Assembly: GCF_003634635.1 (NCBI RefSeq)
Contig: NZ_RBJB01000003.1
Span: 905,127 to 969,126, forward strand
Source of the DNA: Marinobacter nauticus
GTDB taxonomy: Bacteria > Pseudomonadota > Gammaproteobacteria > Pseudomonadales > Oleiphilaceae
Length of the DNA stretch: 64,000 nucleotides
Direction: 5' to 3'
Shown here: positions 26,190 to 34,463 of the stretch, one piece after another
Position numbering within the stretch: the first letter of the stretch is position 1
How the letters are laid out: the number at the start of each line of letters is the position of its first letter
Notes under the pieces: generated by a model
Told to the model about the DNA's origin: nothing
What the model saw: the letters and a program-made list of their open reading frames with translations, nothing else
Database searches by the model: none
Position numbers and translations under genes: made by a program

Positions 26190-27186
26190 TCGAGCACCCG
26201 TAGACCAGCTCTTTGCCGTCGTCCTGGCGGCCGAATTCCAGGAAGCTTTCCAGCATCAGGCCCTTGATGTGCCGATTGCCGTTACGCTTCTGCGCCATCA
26301 CTTCCCGGGCGATGTCCACCTGCCGCTCAGCCTGCTTGCAGGCGTTATCATGGCTGCAGTCCACCATCACCGCCGTTGATACGCCGGCTTTTTCCAGCTC
26401 TGCCACCGCTTTGGCAATGCTCAGTTCATCGTAGTTGGTCACACCCCGGCCACCGCGCAGAACCAGATGAGTATCCGGATTGCCGGCGGTGGAAATCATC
26501 ACCGGTGCGCCGCTATGGGAGATCCCCATGTGGTGGTGCGGGTGCGAGGCCGACTTCATGGCGTGGCTGGCCACGGTAATGCCACCATCGGTGCCGTTCT
26601 TGAACCCGGTCGGCATGGGCAGGCCGCTGACCATTTCCCGGTGAATCTGGGATTCGGTGGTACGGGCGCCGATCGCGGTCCAGCTTACCAGGTCCCCCAG
26701 GTAATCCATCATGAACGGGCTCAGGGCTTCGGTGGCGAGCGGCAGGCCGAGCTCGGACAACGCCAGCAACAACTTGCGAGAACGCTCCAGGCCCTGTTTC
26801 AGATCGCCCTGACCGGTGCGTTCCGGATCGTACAGAAGGCCTTTCCAGCCCACCGTGGTACGGGGTTTCTCCAGGTAGGCGCGCATGACAATCAGGAAAC
26901 GGTCACTGACTTCGTCTGACAGTGCTTTCAGGCGGGTGGCGTAATCCAGGGCAGCCTGCTCGTCGTGAATGGAGCAGGGGCCCATCACGATCAGGGTGCG
27001 GTCGTCCTGACCGTGCAGCACGGCGCGGATCTGATCACGGTAACCGGCAATGGCCCGCACCTGTTGCTCATCGGCAGGAAACTGCTGGCGCAACTCGGCG
27101 GCGGTGGGCAGTCTCGCTTCCTGGCGGTGCTGGCAGGCGCTTGAGGCTTGCGCATCCAGTGTTTCAGATTTCAGCGGCATGTTCAT
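26134..27186 (-). CDS. aroF: Class I 3-deoxy-7-phosphoheptulonate (DAHP) synthase
   Basis: 350 residues from the ATG at 27186, preceded by GGGAA; an in-frame TTG at 27219 lies in the terminator and is unlikely. Seen: LIVMGPCSIHDEQAALDYA, MRAYLEKPRTTVGWKGL, GARTTESQIHREMVSGL, GFKNGTDGG, VMVDCSHDNACK and TDPCLGWEQTE, all class I DAHPS motifs. The enzyme condenses phosphoenolpyruvate and erythrose-4-phosphate, the first shikimate step. Which of the AroF/G/H isozymes it is cannot be fixed by eye. An upstream leader peptide rich in Phe, Tyr and Trp, followed by a terminator, suggests attenuation by aromatic amino acids. Confidence 0.88.
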   Translation of the reverse strand: MNMPLKSETLDAQASSACQHRQEARLPTAAELRQQFPADEQQVRAIAGYRDQIRAVLHGQDDRTLIVMGPCSIHDEQAALDYATRLKALSDEVSDRFLIVMRAYLEKPRTTVGWKGLLYDPERTGQGDLKQGLERSRKLLLALSELGLPLATEALSPFMMDYLGDLVSWTAIGARTTESQIHREMVSGLPMPTGFKNGTDGGITVASHAMKSASHPHHHMGISHSGAPVMISTAGNPDTHLVLRGGRGVTNYDELSIAKAVAELEKAGVSTAVMVDCSHDNACKQAERQVDIAREVMAQKRNGNRHIKGLMLESFLEFGRQDDGKELVYGCSITDPCLGWEQTETLIRSL

Positions 27187-27217
27187 GTCTGTGTTCCCGT
27201 TTCCCTGTGTCAGAATC

Positions 27218-27253
27218 AAAAAAGCCCCGGCTGGGCTACCAGTCGGGGCTTTT
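27218..27253 (-). terminator. Terminator in the aroF leader (candidate attenuator)
   Basis: On the minus strand AAAAGCCCCG (27253-27244) pairs with CGGGGCTTTT (27229-27220), with the U-run continuing to 27218. It lies between the leader peptide and the aroF start. A second hairpin just upstream pairs 27265-27271 with 27286-27292. These could exchange with the leader's GC-rich end (27325-27345) to form terminator and antiterminator structures; the exact pairing is inference. Confidence 0.75.
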
Positions 27254-27321
27254 CGGAGTCCGGTGGCAGCCTGGGTTGCTTGCCGGGCTGCCTTCCTCGT
27301 TGTATTCGGTCGATGAAGATC

Positions 27322-27459
27322 TTATGGGCGGCCCGGGCTCTGGCTAAAATAAAAGCCATAACCAAACCACCAAAAATACACAGCAGAGCCTGCGGCCTTC
27401 AGTTTTTCACCGAAAGCTTTCAGAACATTCAATTGACAGGCTGCGTGTAAGGTCTTCAT
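27322..27459 (-). CDS. Aromatic leader peptide of the aroF attenuator
   Basis: 45 codons from ATG 27459 to TAA 27324-27322. The C-terminal third reads YFWWFGYGFYF: four Phe, three Tyr and two Trp in eleven residues. This is the mark of a ribosome-stalling leader that senses charged aromatic tRNAs, and the next gene makes DAHP, the common precursor of all three. The rest (MKTLHAACQLNVLKAFGEKL) is ordinary. The Shine-Dalgarno match is poor. A promoter-like pair, TTGCCA (27496-27491) and TATATA (27474-27469), would put the transcript start only a few bases before the ATG, so the leader may be nearly leaderless or use another promoter. The 27187-27551 gap holds only this leader, the hairpins and the 5' regions. 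Confidence 0.78.
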   Translation of the reverse strand: MKTLHAACQLNVLKAFGEKLKAAGSAVYFWWFGYGFYFSQSPGRP

Positions 27460-27551
27460 GCTTTTCACTATATACCTACGGTTTTAACGATGGCAACCCG
27501 CAAAACGGATTATTTAATGCGGGCATGGCCGTCATGGCTCTGGAGGCCTGC

Positions 27552-28346
27552 ATGCGAAACACCGAGCACCGCTCCGTTCTCTGGCTGATGACTGCCCTGC
27601 TTCTTGCGATGTTAACGGCTTCCACCGTCGTCTGGGCACAATCAGAAGCCAGGGTCTATGAGCTGAACAACCGAACGGCCGACGACATTGCGCTACAGAT
27701 TCGCGAACTTTACCAACAGTCGCCGGTTACGGTGACGGCACGCGGACAACAACTGGTGGTCCGTGGCGAACCCGCACTGCTGGACGAAATCGGAACACTG
27801 GTGCAATCGATGGATGTGCCGCCGGTACAGATGAGGATCAGCGTACGCTACCGTCAGGACATCGGCGGCAAACAATCCGGAGGCGGCGTCAGCCTCTCGA
27901 ACGGCTCGGCCGGCGCCAGCGTCGAACGCCGCACCATCAGCACCAATTCCACCCGTGAACGTCAGTTGATCGTGCAGGATGACCAGTCAGCCCACATTAC
28001 CTCCGGCAATGTGCGAACCTTGCCATTTGCCGTTAAGGGTGGGCGCAACCCCGCCGCCATACTGCAGCAGGTCGAAACCCGAAGCGGCTTTGTGGTGAGC
28101 CCCCAGGCCATCTCGAACCAGGCGGTAGAACTGAGTATCGTGTCCTTTGAGGAAGACCCCGCCGCTCTGCCCGGCTATGAAACCGAAGCTCTGATGACCA
28201 TCCGGCGGGTGGAGCCGGGGCAATGGGTCAGCCTGGGGGGGACCCGCACGTCCATGAATCAGGAGCAGCAAGGCATCAACTACCGGGTGAACGGCAAGCG
28301 CTCTGAAAACCAGTCTATCGACGTGAAAGTGGAGATTCTGCCCTGA
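27552..28346 (+). CDS. Secretin N-domain-like periplasmic protein, function unknown
   Basis: 264 residues from the ATG at 27552, with GGAGG five bases before it. An N-terminal signal segment (ALLLAMLTASTVVWA) is followed by RVYELNNRTADDIALQIRELY and GQQLVVRGEPALLDEIGTLVQSMDVPP, the pattern of a secretin N-domain (NolW-like). A C-terminal part with WVSLGGTRTSMNQEQQ has a secretin-core-like flavour, but there is no full secretin pore domain. It may be an accessory of a type II/IV system or a stand-alone periplasmic protein. No other secretion gene is nearby. Confidence 0.6.
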   Translation: MRNTEHRSVLWLMTALLLAMLTASTVVWAQSEARVYELNNRTADDIALQIRELYQQSPVTVTARGQQLVVRGEPALLDEIGTLVQSMDVPPVQMRISVRYRQDIGGKQSGGGVSLSNGSAGASVERRTISTNSTRERQLIVQDDQSAHITSGNVRTLPFAVKGGRNPAAILQQVETRSGFVVSPQAISNQAVELSIVSFEEDPAALPGYETEALMTIRRVEPGQWVSLGGTRTSMNQEQQGINYRVNGKRSENQSIDVKVEILP

Positions 28347-28853
28347 TCAGGCCTGATTACGCCTGCCCAGCAAGACGTCACGGGCCTCATTGAGCTTGGC
28401 GGCCAGGTAATCGTTGCCGCCGCGGTCCGGGTGCACCTTCAACATCAGTTTGCGGTGGGCAGCGGTCACCTCCTCACGGGAACAACCGGGTTTTACTCCC
28501 AGAATATCGCAGGCTTCCTGCGTGCTCATGGGCCCCTGTGCGGCAGCGCTCCTGCCCCCGGCGCCCGCCTGGTGCGCCGAATCATTACCGGATGAATCTC
28601 CCATGGCCTTGCGAAACATCGGTGCATAACGCAGTAACGCCGGCAGCTTTCTCAACAGGGGAATGAGAGCGGCAATACCGGCCGTGATCACATGCACCCG
28701 GCCGGTCAGCACCATAAACAGCAACAACGCGCCGCCAGCCACCAGAATGACTTTCCAGATGGCCGCTTTCTGGCCTTCCGGCGAAAGCGCGCCCCATTTT
28801 TTCAGGATGACAAACACGGCAGCCGCCAGGGCCAGGCCGAGAATCAGTTGCAT
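28347..28853 (-). CDS. Membrane-anchored J-domain protein (Tim14/DjlC-like)
   Basis: 168 residues from the ATG at 28853; the frame extends upstream but [17 protein letters not shown] begins the first membrane helix. A second helix ([17 protein letters not shown]) and a third hydrophobic stretch lead to a C-terminal J domain: [21 protein letters not shown] with [22 protein letters not shown], containing the HPD motif that stimulates Hsp70 ATPase. The arrangement resembles Tim14/Pam18 anchors. It ends one base after the stop of the convergent secretin-N-like gene. Its DnaK client is unknown. Confidence 0.75.
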   Translation of the reverse strand: MQLILGLALAAAVFVILKKWGALSPEGQKAAIWKVILVAGGALLLFMVLTGRVHVITAGIAALIPLLRKLPALLRYAPMFRKAMGDSSGNDSAHQAGAGGRSAAAQGPMSTQEACDILGVKPGCSREEVTAAHRKLMLKVHPDRGGNDYLAAKLNEARDVLLGRRNQA

Positions 28854-28949
28854 CGATGTTAGTCCTGTATTCTTGCTGTCGAAAAACGGGAGTCCGAAAT
28901 ACGCCCGGATACTATAATCCACCCCGGACACACCAGCGTAAACTGTCCG

Positions 28950-28963
28950 CAGTATTTATACTG
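28950..28963. promoter_or_regulatory. Perfect palindrome CAGTAT-TT-ATACTG
   Basis: Two 6-bp perfect arms around TT in the intergenic region between the J-protein gene and the RND efflux operon. It could be a regulator site for either. It is not the CTGT-N8-ACAG LexA pattern. Confidence 0.3.
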
Positions 28964-29138
28964 TTTGTTGAATGCAAACGGGTGACAAATAGAAACAGCT
29001 TTTGTAGCATCCTATTCGTTAAATTGAACTGACGTTCTATTACATTGTCCCCGAGCCCTGATTTGCAAGGACAGCTGTCAGCCTTCCCTTCCGGGCGACT
29101 TTATCAGATTCAGGAAATTCACTCCCAGGAACAGACTT

Positions 29139-30236
29139 ATGCGCACTGCTTCCCGTTTCGTCATCGTTCTCATTTTTCTCGGCGTCGTGCTGGGTGGAAT
29201 CTTCGGTTACAAGTTCTACCAGTTCGGCCAGATGAAAGAAATGATGTCCCAGCCGCAGCCGGCCGCCATCATCTCCGTGACCAAAGCGACTACCGAAAAC
29301 TGGCAGCCGGCCATCAAGGCTGTCGGCAGCATCAAAGCCATCAATGGCATCGAAGTGGCCAACGAAGTGCCCGGTGTGATTGAGAACATTGGCTTTGAGT
29401 CCGGTGATACCGTCAGCAAGGGCGACGTCCTGGTGCGCCTGGATGCCGCCATCGACGAGGCAGCGCTGCGCACACGGCGGGCAGAAGCCCAGCTGGCCGA
29501 GCAGGAATTCAAGCGGGTTTCGGATCTGCTGCCGAAGCGGGCCGTGTCCCAGTCCCAGTATGATGAGGCCAAGGCCAATTTCGATGCCGCCCGAGCCCGT
29601 GTCAACGAGGCCGAAGCTCAGCTCAACAAGAAGGTGATTCGCGCGCCCTTCGACGGCAAGCTGGGTATCCGCATGGTGGATCAGGGTCAGTACGTTGCCA
29701 CCGGCACACCGATCGTCGAGATCAACATGCTGAACCCTATCTATGTGGACTACACCCTGTCCGAGAAATTTCTGCCGGACGTGGATCAGGGCTACCCGGT
29801 ATCCGTGACGGTCGCTGCTGTGCCGGACCAGTCCTTCGAGGGTGAGGTGAGCGCTATCAACACCTCGGTAAACCCGGAAACCCGTACCGTGCGTATACGC
29901 GCCACCCTGGATAATAAAGAAAACCTGCTGCGCCCCGGCATGTTTGCCACCATTCAGACCGGTCAGCCCCGGGACAATGAAGTGGTTACCCTGCCGCGCA
30001 CCGCCATTTCCTACAACACCTACGGCAATTTCGTGTATGTGGTTGAAGAAAACGACAACGGTGAACTGATTGTCAGCCGCCGCACCGTCACCACGGGCGA
30101 AGTCCGTGATGGCCGCTCAGCCGTGCTTTCCGGTCTGGAAGAAGGCGAAACGGTCGTCGCCAAGGGCCTGCTGAGGCTGCGCGCGGGCCAGCGTGTTGAA
30201 ATCCAGGACGAGTCCGGCCAGGAGGCGTCTGAGTAA
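29139..30236 (+). CDS. RND efflux periplasmic adaptor (membrane fusion protein)
   Basis: 365 residues. A single N-terminal anchor (FVIVLIFLGVVLGGIFGYKFY) is followed by the adaptor layout: biotinyl-lipoyl halves (IEVANEVPGVIENIGFESGD, partly quoted, and RAPFDGKLGIRMVDQGQYV), a short coiled-coil hairpin (RRAEAQLAEQEFKRV), then beta-barrel and membrane-proximal domains ending in RAGQRVEIQDESG. It joins the RND pump to an outer-membrane channel. Its stop overlaps the pump's ATG (TAATG). It resembles MexH-type adaptors. Confidence 0.88.
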   Translation: MRTASRFVIVLIFLGVVLGGIFGYKFYQFGQMKEMMSQPQPAAIISVTKATTENWQPAIKAVGSIKAINGIEVANEVPGVIENIGFESGDTVSKGDVLVRLDAAIDEAALRTRRAEAQLAEQEFKRVSDLLPKRAVSQSQYDEAKANFDAARARVNEAEAQLNKKVIRAPFDGKLGIRMVDQGQYVATGTPIVEINMLNPIYVDYTLSEKFLPDVDQGYPVSVTVAAVPDQSFEGEVSAINTSVNPETRTVRIRATLDNKENLLRPGMFATIQTGQPRDNEVVTLPRTAISYNTYGNFVYVVEENDNGELIVSRRTVTTGEVRDGRSAVLSGLEEGETVVAKGLLRLRAGQRVEIQDESGQEASE

Positions 30237-33200
30237 TGAAATTCACCGACATTTTTGTCCACCGGCCGGTTCTCGCCACGGTGGTCAGCCTGCTGATCCT
30301 GTTGATCGGCGCGCGGGCCGCCATGGAGATGGAAATCCGGCAGTATCCGGAGCTGGAAAGCACCACGGTGACCGTCTCCACGGCTTACCCCGGCGCCAGT
30401 TCGGACCTGATCAAGGGCTTTATCACGACTCCGCTGCAGCAGGCCATTGCGGAAGCCAGCGGCATTGATTACCTGACGTCCACCAGTTCCCAGAGCGTAT
30501 CGACCATTCAGGCCAAGATGATCCTGAACTACGACGCCAACGATGCCCTGGCAGAGATCCAGGCCAAGGTGGCCAGTCAGCGCAACGTGTTACCGGCGGA
30601 AGCCGAGGACCCGGTGATTACCTCTACAACCGGCGACAGCACGGCACTGATGTACATTGCCTTTTACAGCACCGAGCTGGATGTCCCCCAGATTACCGAT
30701 TATCTGACCCGGGTGGTGCAGCCCAAGCTGCAGGCGCTGGCCGGCGTGGGCAAGGCTGAACTGCTGGGCCGGACGTTTGCCCTGCGTATCTGGCTGGACC
30801 CGGAGCGTCTCGCCGCCGTGGATATGACCCCGGTCGAGGTGGCTGCCAAATTGCGGGCCAACAACTATCAGGCCGCGGTGGGTAAGACCCGCGGCAAGTA
30901 CACCGAGGTCAGCCTGACCAGTGACACCGACATCGCCGACCCGGACGCCTTCCGGAACCTGGTGGTTAAACAGTCAAACGGCACTCTGATCCGCCTGCAG
31001 GACATTGCCCGGGTGGAACTGGGCTCCCAGACCTACGACAGCCTGGCTCTGTACAAGGGCCAACCGGCCACCTATGTGGCCATTGAGCTGGCACCAGGAG
31101 CCAACCCGCTGACGGTGGCTGAATTGGTCAAGGCAGAACTGCCGGATATCGAGAGTCAGTTGCCCAGCGGCCTGAATGTGCGCCTGGCCTACGACGCTTC
31201 CGACTTTATCGACGATTCCATCAACGAGGTTATCCAGACCTTGCTGGAAGCCATGATCATCGTACTGGTGGTGGTTTTCCTGTGCCTGGGTTCGGTTCGA
31301 GCCTCGGTGGTGCCATCTGTAGCGGTTCCGCTGTCCCTGATCGGTGGCGCCTTTGTCATGCTGATGTTCGGCTTCTCCCTGAACCTGCTGACGCTCCTGT
31401 CTATGGTGCTGGCCATCGGCCTAGTGGTGGATGACGCCATCATCATGGTGGAAAACGTGCATCGGCATATTGAACAGGGCGAATCCCGGTTCGATGCTGC
31501 CATCAACGGTGCCCGGGAAATGGCCACCCCAATCATCGCCATGACCACCACCCTGGTTGCGGTTTATGCGCCCATCGGCTTTATGGGAGGTCTCGTAGGC
31601 TCACTGTTTACCGAGTTTGCCTTCACCCTGGCCGGCACCGTGGTCATTTCCGGTATTGTTGCACTGACCCTGTCACCCATGCTGTCTGCCAAGGTACTCA
31701 AACCCCACGGCGACCCGGGCCGCTTTGAAAAGGTTGTCGAAAAGAGCTTCAACGGTCTGGCAAACGGTTACAAGGCAGCGCTGGCGTCATTGATGCAAAC
31801 CAAGTCCGTCGTGGTGTTCTTCGCCTTTGTGGTACTTGGATCCATCTACTTCATGTTGATGATGAGTCAGAACGAACTGGCCCCCACCGAAGACCAGGGC
31901 ATCCTGTTCTATCAAGGCCTGGGGCCCGAGACCTCCACCCTGGACTACCTGTACGACCACGGTCAGGAAGTTCAGAACCGGATGTCTGAGGTGCCGGGTT
32001 ACAGCGAAGACTTCATGATTCTGGGCATCACCAGCCCCAACGCCGTCTTCGGTGGCTTCAAGCTGGCGCCCTGGAGCGAGCGGGAGATTACCCAGTTCGA
32101 GGTTCAGCCCAAGCTGGATGCTGAACTGAAAAAGGTCACCGGGCTGCAGACCGCGGTATTCCCCCGGCCGTCCCTGCCCGGCTCCGGCGGCGGCCTGCCG
32201 TTCCAGTTTGTCATCACCACCGGCGGCAGCTATGAACAGCTGGACCAGGTGGCGGATGAAATGCTGGGCAAGGCCATGCAGAGCGGTAACTTCATGTTCC
32301 TGAAGAAGTCCATCAACTTCGACAAGCCGGTTACCCGCATTAATGTCGATCGTGATCGCGTGGCCGATCTGGGCCTGTCAATGCAGGATGTTGGGCAGTC
32401 CCTGGCCAGCATGCTCAGTGGCGGCTACATCAACCGCTTCAACATGGAAGGCCGTTCATACCAGGTGATTCCACAGGTGGATGACCAGTTCCGCCCGAGC
32501 AAGGAAGCCCTGCAGGACTACTACATCCGTGCCGGCAACGGCGAACTGGTGCCGCTGTCCAGCGTCGTGAGCTTTACCGAGGAAGTGGAGCCGTCGAACC
32601 GCACTCAGTTCAACCAGCAAAACTCGCTGACCCTGGAGGGCGTGGTGATGCCGGGCGTGGCGGCAGGCACCGCCATGGAGTTTATGGAGCAAACCGCCAG
32701 CGACGTCTTCCCTCAGGGCTTCAGCTACGACTACACCGGGGAAACCCGCCAGCTGGCCACCCAGGGCAGCGCACTGATGGTGACCTTCTTCCTGTCATTG
32801 CTGGTGATCTATCTGGTCCTGGCCGCGCAGTTTGAAAGCTGGCGCGACCCGATCATCATTCTGGTATCGGTTCCCATGTCGGTAGCCGGGGCCATGGCGT
32901 TCATCGTACTGGGCTTTGCCACCATGAACATCTACACACAGGTGGGGCTGATTACGCTGATCGGGGTGGTCTCCAAGAACGGCATCCTGATTGTGGAATT
33001 CGCCAATCAGTTGCAGAAAGAGCGGGGCTTGAACAAGGTCGATGCGGTCATCGAGGCGGCGGCTATCCGCTTGCGCCCGATTATCATGACCTCTCTGGCA
33101 TTGATCTTCGCCATGGTGCCTCTGCTGATTGCCATCGGCCCGGGTGCAGAAAGCCGGTTTGCTATCGGCCTGACCATCAGTGCTGGTCTGGGCATTGGTA

Positions 33201-33325
33201 CCCTGTTCACGGTGTTTGTGCTGCCGGCGTTCTACATTCTGCTGGCCCGTGACCACCATGGCTCGGCAGCCGATGAATACGGCAACGACGAAGAGTCATC
33301 ACAGGTGCCGGCGGGCAACCACTAA
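30236..33325 (+). CDS. RND multidrug efflux pump, HAE1 family (MexI-like)
   Basis: 1029 residues, twelve-helix RND protein. Seen: KFTDIFVHRPVLATVVSLLI at the start, FITTPLQQAIAEASGIDYLT, the TM4 segment LAIGLVVDDAIIMVENVHRH with the proton-relay Asp pair, and the second-half repeats LVVYLVLAAQFESW-like (VIYLVLAAQFESWRDP) and VGLITLIGVVSKNGILIVEF. It uses the proton gradient to expel drugs or metabolites. The N-terminal sequence recalls P. aeruginosa MexI. No outer-membrane channel gene is adjacent, so it may use a TolC/OprM encoded elsewhere. A terminator follows. Confidence 0.9.
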   Translation: MKFTDIFVHRPVLATVVSLLILLIGARAAMEMEIRQYPELESTTVTVSTAYPGASSDLIKGFITTPLQQAIAEASGIDYLTSTSSQSVSTIQAKMILNYDANDALAEIQAKVASQRNVLPAEAEDPVITSTTGDSTALMYIAFYSTELDVPQITDYLTRVVQPKLQALAGVGKAELLGRTFALRIWLDPERLAAVDMTPVEVAAKLRANNYQAAVGKTRGKYTEVSLTSDTDIADPDAFRNLVVKQSNGTLIRLQDIARVELGSQTYDSLALYKGQPATYVAIELAPGANPLTVAELVKAELPDIESQLPSGLNVRLAYDASDFIDDSINEVIQTLLEAMIIVLVVVFLCLGSVRASVVPSVAVPLSLIGGAFVMLMFGFSLNLLTLLSMVLAIGLVVDDAIIMVENVHRHIEQGESRFDAAINGAREMATPIIAMTTTLVAVYAPIGFMGGLVGSLFTEFAFTLAGTVVISGIVALTLSPMLSAKVLKPHGDPGRFEKVVEKSFNGLANGYKAALASLMQTKSVVVFFAFVVLGSIYFMLMMSQNELAPTEDQGILFYQGLGPETSTLDYLYDHGQEVQNRMSEVPGYSEDFMILGITSPNAVFGGFKLAPWSEREITQFEVQPKLDAELKKVTGLQTAVFPRPSLPGSGGGLPFQFVITTGGSYEQLDQVADEMLGKAMQSGNFMFLKKSINFDKPVTRINVDRDRVADLGLSMQDVGQSLASMLSGGYINRFNMEGRSYQVIPQVDDQFRPSKEALQDYYIRAGNGELVPLSSVVSFTEEVEPSNRTQFNQQNSLTLEGVVMPGVAAGTAMEFMEQTASDVFPQGFSYDYTGETRQLATQGSALMVTFFLSLLVIYLVLAAQFESWRDPIIILVSVPMSVAGAMAFIVLGFATMNIYTQVGLITLIGVVSKNGILIVEFANQLQKERGLNKVDAVIEAAAIRLRPIIMTSLALIFAMVPLLIAIGPGAESRFAIGLTISAGLGIGTLFTVFVLPAFYILLARDHHGSAADEYGNDEESSQVPAGNH

Positions 33326-33341
33326 CCCCGCACAGCAACAC

Positions 33342-33378
33342 AAAAAAGCCCGGCATGGCGTCATGTCGGGCTTTTTTT
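33342..33378. terminator. Bidirectional rho-independent terminator after the RND operon
   Basis: AAAAAAGCCCGGCATG pairs with CATGTCGGGCTTTTTT (one G-T wobble) around GCGT, followed by T. It also lies at the 3' end of the convergent AraC-family gene. Confidence 0.85.
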
Positions 33379-33379
33379 G

Positions 33380-34345
33380 TCAGGAAGCAACGATCCTGTC
33401 CGGCGCTTCCAACGCTGCCTCTCCCGTCTGCAGACGGCGGCGCCACTGGACGGTCTCGCTGGGCAACTCACCGAAATGTTCCCGGTACAGCGCAGCAAAC
33501 CGCCCCAGATGTGAAAATCCCTCATCGGCGGCGTACCAGGAAATATGGGGCACATCACACTGGCAATCCACCAGCCTGCGCCGTACCCGGATCAACCGAC
33601 AGCGCTGGTAGAAACGGTAGGGGGTCATTCCGGTTTCCCGCTTCATCAGATAATACAGATTGCGCTCGCTGACCCCGGAATGGTTTGCCAGCTCCTGCAA
33701 ATCAAACTCCCAGGCGGGCTCCATGCGGATTTTGTCGATAACCCGGAGAAGCCGGCGATCGAGCTCCGGGGGCGTTTCGTTAGGTTCACAACCACCCTCT
33801 CGGGCGATGCTGTCCAGTTCGTCAAACAGGCTATCGGCCGCAGCGCAGGCATCGTTGTGATCCTGGAAGAAGTTGGAGCGCAACAGAAAGTGATGCACCC
33901 GTTCCGCCATCCAGGCTAACACCCCCTGCCCCGGGGTGACGTTGCTGCGCCACTGTTCCGGGTTTAACAGAATCAGCCGGGACTGCCCGCAGGCGCGCAC
34001 GGAAATTGCCTGGCTGGAGGTGATGGCGGCCATCGGGAAAGCCGGCTGTCTGCAATCGCCATTCACCAATACATCGCACTGCCCCGATACCGGCACCACC
34101 AGCAATGTCCCAGGCAGTCCGCACAGATGCACCTCGGCATCCTGGGCCAGATCCAGGGCACACACGACCCCACGGTCAACACTCAGGGAAGACAGCGAGC
34201 CAGCAACCGTTTGCGGCCGCTCAAGAGTGAGACCAACGTCATCACAGGCCAGCAACTCACGGATAGCCGCCTGCCATTCGCCGGCTGCAGCGCGATTGAG
34301 TCGAAGGTAGGCATCCAGATCCGGTTTGGCAGTGAGATTGCGCAT
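33380..34345 (-). CDS. AraC-family transcriptional regulator
   Basis: 321 residues. The N-terminal two thirds is a cupin-like sensor of the AraC-binding type. The C-terminal 100 residues hold two helix-turn-helix motifs: FDLQELANHSGVSERNLYYL, then the conserved MTPYRFYQRCRLIRVRRRL and FSHLGRFAALYREHFGELPSE. It binds DNA as a monomer or dimer and likely controls a nearby or distant catabolic or efflux gene. It is convergent with the RND operon, which is a candidate target but not a proven one. Confidence 0.88.
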   Translation of the reverse strand: MRNLTAKPDLDAYLRLNRAAAGEWQAAIRELLACDDVGLTLERPQTVAGSLSSLSVDRGVVCALDLAQDAEVHLCGLPGTLLVVPVSGQCDVLVNGDCRQPAFPMAAITSSQAISVRACGQSRLILLNPEQWRSNVTPGQGVLAWMAERVHHFLLRSNFFQDHNDACAAADSLFDELDSIAREGGCEPNETPPELDRRLLRVIDKIRMEPAWEFDLQELANHSGVSERNLYYLMKRETGMTPYRFYQRCRLIRVRRRLVDCQCDVPHISWYAADEGFSHLGRFAALYREHFGELPSETVQWRRRLQTGEAALEAPDRIVAS

Positions 34346-34463
34346 ACAGCGTGAACAGGCAGTGAGTGAGCTTGCTGTTTTAAGCCAGCGTGCCGCAAAC
34401 CCCTAGCCAAATCTTGCAAAACGGCAAGAAACGGGACGGAGTTTGCCTGTTAATTGATTCTTA

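Noticed and set aside
27220..27360. Alternative minus-strand ORF (MAFILARARA...) running through the aroF terminator
   Set aside because: It overlaps the aromatic leader in another frame, lacks a Shine-Dalgarno site and has no amino acid bias; it is better seen as a shadow of the leader region.
28950..28963. LexA box
   Set aside because: The palindrome reads CAGTAT-TT-ATACTG, not CTGT-N8-ACAG.
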